NCBI GenBank assembly: GCA_001939145.1
Contig: LSRX01000128.1
Location: 949,568-1,013,567, forward strand
Origin: Symbiodinium microadriaticum
Taxonomy: Eukaryota > Sar > Dinophyceae > Suessiales > Symbiodiniaceae
Length of the DNA: 64,000 bases
Reading direction: 5' to 3'
Positions 61,430 through 64,000 of the stretch are shown here, one piece after another (position 1 is the first letter of the stretch; each line of letters opens with the position of its first letter). The notes beneath the pieces are model-generated. The model was not told the origin of the DNA. It saw nothing but the letters and a program-made list of their open reading frames with translations, and made no database searches. The position numbers and the translations under genes were made by a program.

Positions 61430-64000
61430 ATGAGCAGTGCTCTGGCCATGCTTCTGCTTTTAATAGCAGCCCTGCTTCGCCCCTTTCGGACAAAGAAGAA
61501 CATCTGTGGGGCCATTCTGGGTCCATGTGCGTATGGAGTCAAGCTAGATGTCCTAAAAGGTCTAGATGTGGCGAGACCCAGCTGCCCAGTCTTAGCCTGG
61601 CAAGCACAGCGTGGCCCACAACCCGGCAAGCGATCTCGATCCAGAGCTCCTACTTGCAGCCTAGGTCAGGTTTTGATGTGGCTGTCCCTAATGTACGCGT
61701 TGCCACAGCAAGTACATGCATTTCCTGTCATACGCGCGCGTTGGTACCTGTTGCCGGCTGCTGCGCACGCTATGGCGAGGCCACCCCGGGACGATGATCC
61801 GCAGGCACAAGCATATCCAACAAGGCGACCACATCTCATACCACCGCAGGAGCTCACGACTCATGTCGGTTCTTGCCCTGAGATCATTGTGCATGAGCCA
61901 CCAGAGCCTTTCGAAGGATGTGAAACTAGGGTATTGTCTGCCTCCTCGCCCCAGTTCCAAAACCCCACTGAATGTTCTGGTGATGAGGGTAGTGAGTGGT
62001 TAGGTATACACCTATATACCCCGCACTATCGACCCCTGCAGCTCGCACTACGACCGCCTGAGCGCACCCTACAATCTGTCCTAGATCTGATAGTGCAGTA
62101 TGATCAAGGACCAGATGAGCACCTCTTTGACACGGCGGTGCCAATCAAGCCTCAACGGTTTTCTGCTGCTGGGTCCTTCCTCCGGTTTTCGAGCTCTATT
62201 AGAGGGGTAGGTGTAGGAGGTCTCGTAGCGGTCATCCTTGACCTTACCCACGTCGGAGGACATTACTTCGCAGCGGTCCTTCCTCAGGACATTCACTACA
62301 GAACACTGCAAGAATACTTTCTGCCCCTAACCACTCTCGATGAAGACCCAAGTGATGTGTACATAGGGTACCGGGATGAGCCTTGGCCTCCACAGACAGA
62401 TGTCAAGCTGACCGATGGCGATGTCATTACGGTGCTGAAGCAACCAGGTGGCAGTTTCCACAAATACAGAGTTAGTACACTCTTCGAGCCTGGAGCACAC
62501 TGGAATCATCCCAAGCACCTTTTCCACCTCAACTTCTGTACGTCTGTTTGTGTGCTTTATCGTGATAAACGATACTGTGAGCCCGAACATCATCACTACG
62601 GACGCAATCTGGTGGAATATGTGGCAGAAAGACTACGTGTAAATCCGTACTGCACGGTTATGTGTACCTTCCCGGTATCAGATCTCGACGTGCAAGGTGA
62701 CCTTTGTCCCTATGTGGTCACTGTGGCCGAAGTTCCCCACCCGGAAAATACCGGTATCAACCGGGACAGAGCAAGAGACATCTTCGTGCTCCTTGACCCC
62801 AGACCATTGGGGCACAAACCCTGCTTCCTGTTCCTACACCACCCTGTTGTGCACTTGCCGTCGATCGAAGCAATGCTTGGTCTATCAACAGGTCGGTCTC
62901 GTCGCCTAGGAGTCATGGGAGGTAACAGACAGGGTGATGATGTCTTTGTGGAAGGCTGTGCGGCACTTGTTCTGTTTGCCGAAATTACTGACGAGGCCAC
63001 CTCGGTCTCCGAGGCACCGAGCCCAAGAGACGACCCTCTGCTCGAGTCACCAAGTAACCAATTCGAAGAGGCCCGCGATGCTGATGGGCCACGACCTTTA
63101 GGGCTGCCTCTGCACCCTGTCACGAGCACTGCACTGTCTTCGCCGATTGGTGAAATATGGGAGGGAGGCGCACAGCTCACGATGGAAGGTGTCGAGCTTT
63201 TTGATCCCACCCTCCCTCCAGGCCAGAGTTGGAATGAAGCATTCCTGACAAATGCCACACAAGGCATGGAAAATCCAATGGGGCAGGATCAAGCCCCTCG
63301 TGGCACGATTTCCACTGTAGCGCGTGATGCATTGGATGCAGCTGTGACTCGCATACAAGCCCTGATTTTCGTTCCTGACTTTGTGCCGGAAATTGTCGAT
63401 GTTGCTATCCACCTGCCAGCAGCCATAGACAGTCTCAGGTCAAAAATTCAGGCAGCCAGGTCGCCTGAGCAATCCTTCAGCTTCCCGATGCTCTACCAAG
63501 TCTCGCCTCAGCCCCTTCGTGAGTTTGCGATTTTCGTAGCCGGGCCTGAATGGCAGTCGTATACAGTGATTGTTCTCTTTGACTGTCGTCGATACAATCA
63601 CTGTGTCTTCGCGCAAGCAGTGCCTGGGCACCTAAGCAGGGAATCACTTTTACATGCAGCTGGCGTCCCCCCTGATGAGGCAGTGCATGTTTATGTCCAT
63701 GGACTTATTCAGCCCTTGGCCATTGATCAGCGCATCACATTGCTGCATGGTATGACAATCAGTATTACACCTAGGGACGAGGGTGGACCGGCATGCTGTG
63801 ATCTGGCTGATATGCTGCAGACAGCCGATGGATGGGACTGTAATGCCCCAATTCCTGGGCCTGCTGTCCACTTCAATAGTCATTTTTACCTTCTCACGGA
63901 GGGTCAACCCTTTGCGTTTCAGGTAAAGCCTCAGGGACAGGCCACATTCCGTGATGATGTTGCCAGGGCCGTGGGCTCACCTGAACACCGCCTCAGCATC
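61430..64000 (+). CDS. Retroelement ORF2, 5' part, runs off the window
   Basis: Open to the last base (at least 857 codons from this ATG). Starts at 61178, 61676, 61691 or 61772 are also possible; I chose 61430 because it precedes a hydrophobic stretch (ALAMLLLLIAALL) that leads into continuous protein-like sequence. Landmarks: a basic/Pro segment after 61772 (MARPPRDDDPQAQ), a folded-looking region around 62160-62480 (RFSSSIRGVGVGGLVAVILD), an acidic linker around 62990-63080, and a further domain at 63480-63990 containing LFDCRRYNHCVF and YVHGLIQPLAIDQ. No endonuclease or reverse transcriptase motif appears before the window ends; if this is a LINE-like Pol those domains should follow. Same strand and same GC-rich, telomere-repeat-free block as ORF1. 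The family assignment is from context and general likeness to long dinoflagellate retroelement proteins. Confidence 0.6.
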   Translation, partial: MSSALAMLLLLIAALLRPFRTKKNICGAILGPCAYGVKLDVLKGLDVARPSCPVLAWQAQRGPQPGKRSRSRAPTCSLGQVLMWLSLMYALPQQVHAFPVIRARWYLLPAAAHAMARPPRDDDPQAQAYPTRRPHLIPPQELTTHVGSCPEIIVHEPPEPFEGCETRVLSASSPQFQNPTECSGDEGSEWLGIHLYTPHYRPLQLALRPPERTLQSVLDLIVQYDQGPDEHLFDTAVPIKPQRFSAAGSFLRFSSSIRGVGVGGLVAVILDLTHVGGHYFAAVLPQDIHYRTLQEYFLPLTTLDEDPSDVYIGYRDEPWPPQTDVKLTDGDVITVLKQPGGSFHKYRVSTLFEPGAHWNHPKHLFHLNFCTSVCVLYRDKRYCEPEHHHYGRNLVEYVAERLRVNPYCTVMCTFPVSDLDVQGDLCPYVVTVAEVPHPENTGINRDRARDIFVLLDPRPLGHKPCFLFLHHPVVHLPSIEAMLGLSTGRSRRLGVMGGNRQGDDVFVEGCAALVLFAEITDEATSVSEAPSPRDDPLLESPSNQFEEARDADGPRPLGLPLHPVTSTALSSPIGEIWEGGAQLTMEGVELFDPTLPPGQSWNEAFLTNATQGMENPMGQDQAPRGTISTVARDALDAAVTRIQALIFVPDFVPEIVDVAIHLPAAIDSLRSKIQAARSPEQSFSFPMLYQVSPQPLREFAIFVAGPEWQSYTVIVLFDCRRYNHCVFAQAVPGHLSRESLLHAAGVPPDEAVHVYVHGLIQPLAIDQRITLLHGMTISITPRDEGGPACCDLADMLQTADGWDCNAPIPGPAVHFNSHFYLLTEGQPFAFQVKPQGQATFRDDVARAVGSPEHRLSI

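Noticed and set aside
62710-63412. Minus-strand frames of 185 and 104 codons
   Set aside because: Antisense shadows of ORF2, which is continuous on the plus strand.
1-64000. Spliced-leader, tRNA, 5S or U-snRNA genes
   Set aside because: I looked for the dinoflagellate spliced-leader core (GTAGCCATTTTGGCTCAAG) and tRNA T-loop words on both strands and saw none that fit; a covariance-model scan would be needed to be sure.

Overview
The window looks like nuclear DNA of a dinoflagellate, probably of the Symbiodiniaceae/Suessiales type. This is inference from four things: interspersed TTTAGGG-type telomeric heptamers throughout, tiny exon-like islands separated by repeat-laden gaps, frequent non-canonical 5' splice ends (GA and GC beside GT) at the edges of those islands, and a retroelement coding block at the right end in the style known from dinoflagellate LINE-like elements. 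There is no bacterial operon logic, and I found no rRNA, tRNA, spliced-leader or CRISPR locus. Two assembly gaps (11012-11452 and 55165-55799) and single Ns at 17823, 43375 and 45723 limit the reading.

Positions 1 to about 58400 are a mosaic. (i) More than sixty blocks of degenerate telomere-like repeat occur in both orientations, so they are interstitial and not a chromosome end. (ii) At least fourteen families of short (about 80-150 bp) non-autonomous inverted-repeat elements (MITEs) occur, here named A to O plus single examples; most have AT-rich centres. (iii) Simple repeats are common: CTAC, GTAT/GCAT, GTA, CTG, TACCC and TA. (iv) Short coding-like islands of 90-300 bp, usually without an ATG, look like exons or exon remnants; many are visible only in a frame that lacks a start codon.

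The most interesting observation is that MITE family A behaves like an intron. In copies at 3994, 8421, 9850, 29613, 31462, 35977 and 53749, plus a fragment at 30228, the element sits between coding-like segments. It is always in the same orientation relative to the coding strand, with AAG|GACGAA (or GTGAGG in one copy) on the 5' side and CAAG|G on the 3' side. Removing it joins open frames. This is what an introner (an intron-spreading transposable element) would look like. One copy has a telomeric array inserted inside it with a flanking duplication. Several other telomeric arrays are also bracketed by 17-38 bp direct repeats, as expected if telomeric DNA is added during repair of staggered breaks.

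From about 58855 to the end the telomeric repeats stop. A GC-richer block follows a GTAT microsatellite and carries a retroelement: a 414-codon ORF1 (59073-60317) with a W/Q-rich N-terminus, a coiled coil and a Pro/Gly-rich tail, then a much larger ORF2 that is still open at 64000. The ORF2 frame is also free of stops back through the gap between the ORFs and across all of ORF1 (from 59030). An older reverse-transcriptase fragment of apparently the same class lies at 42358-42744. All gene functions outside the retroelement are unknown; I report shape and frame only.
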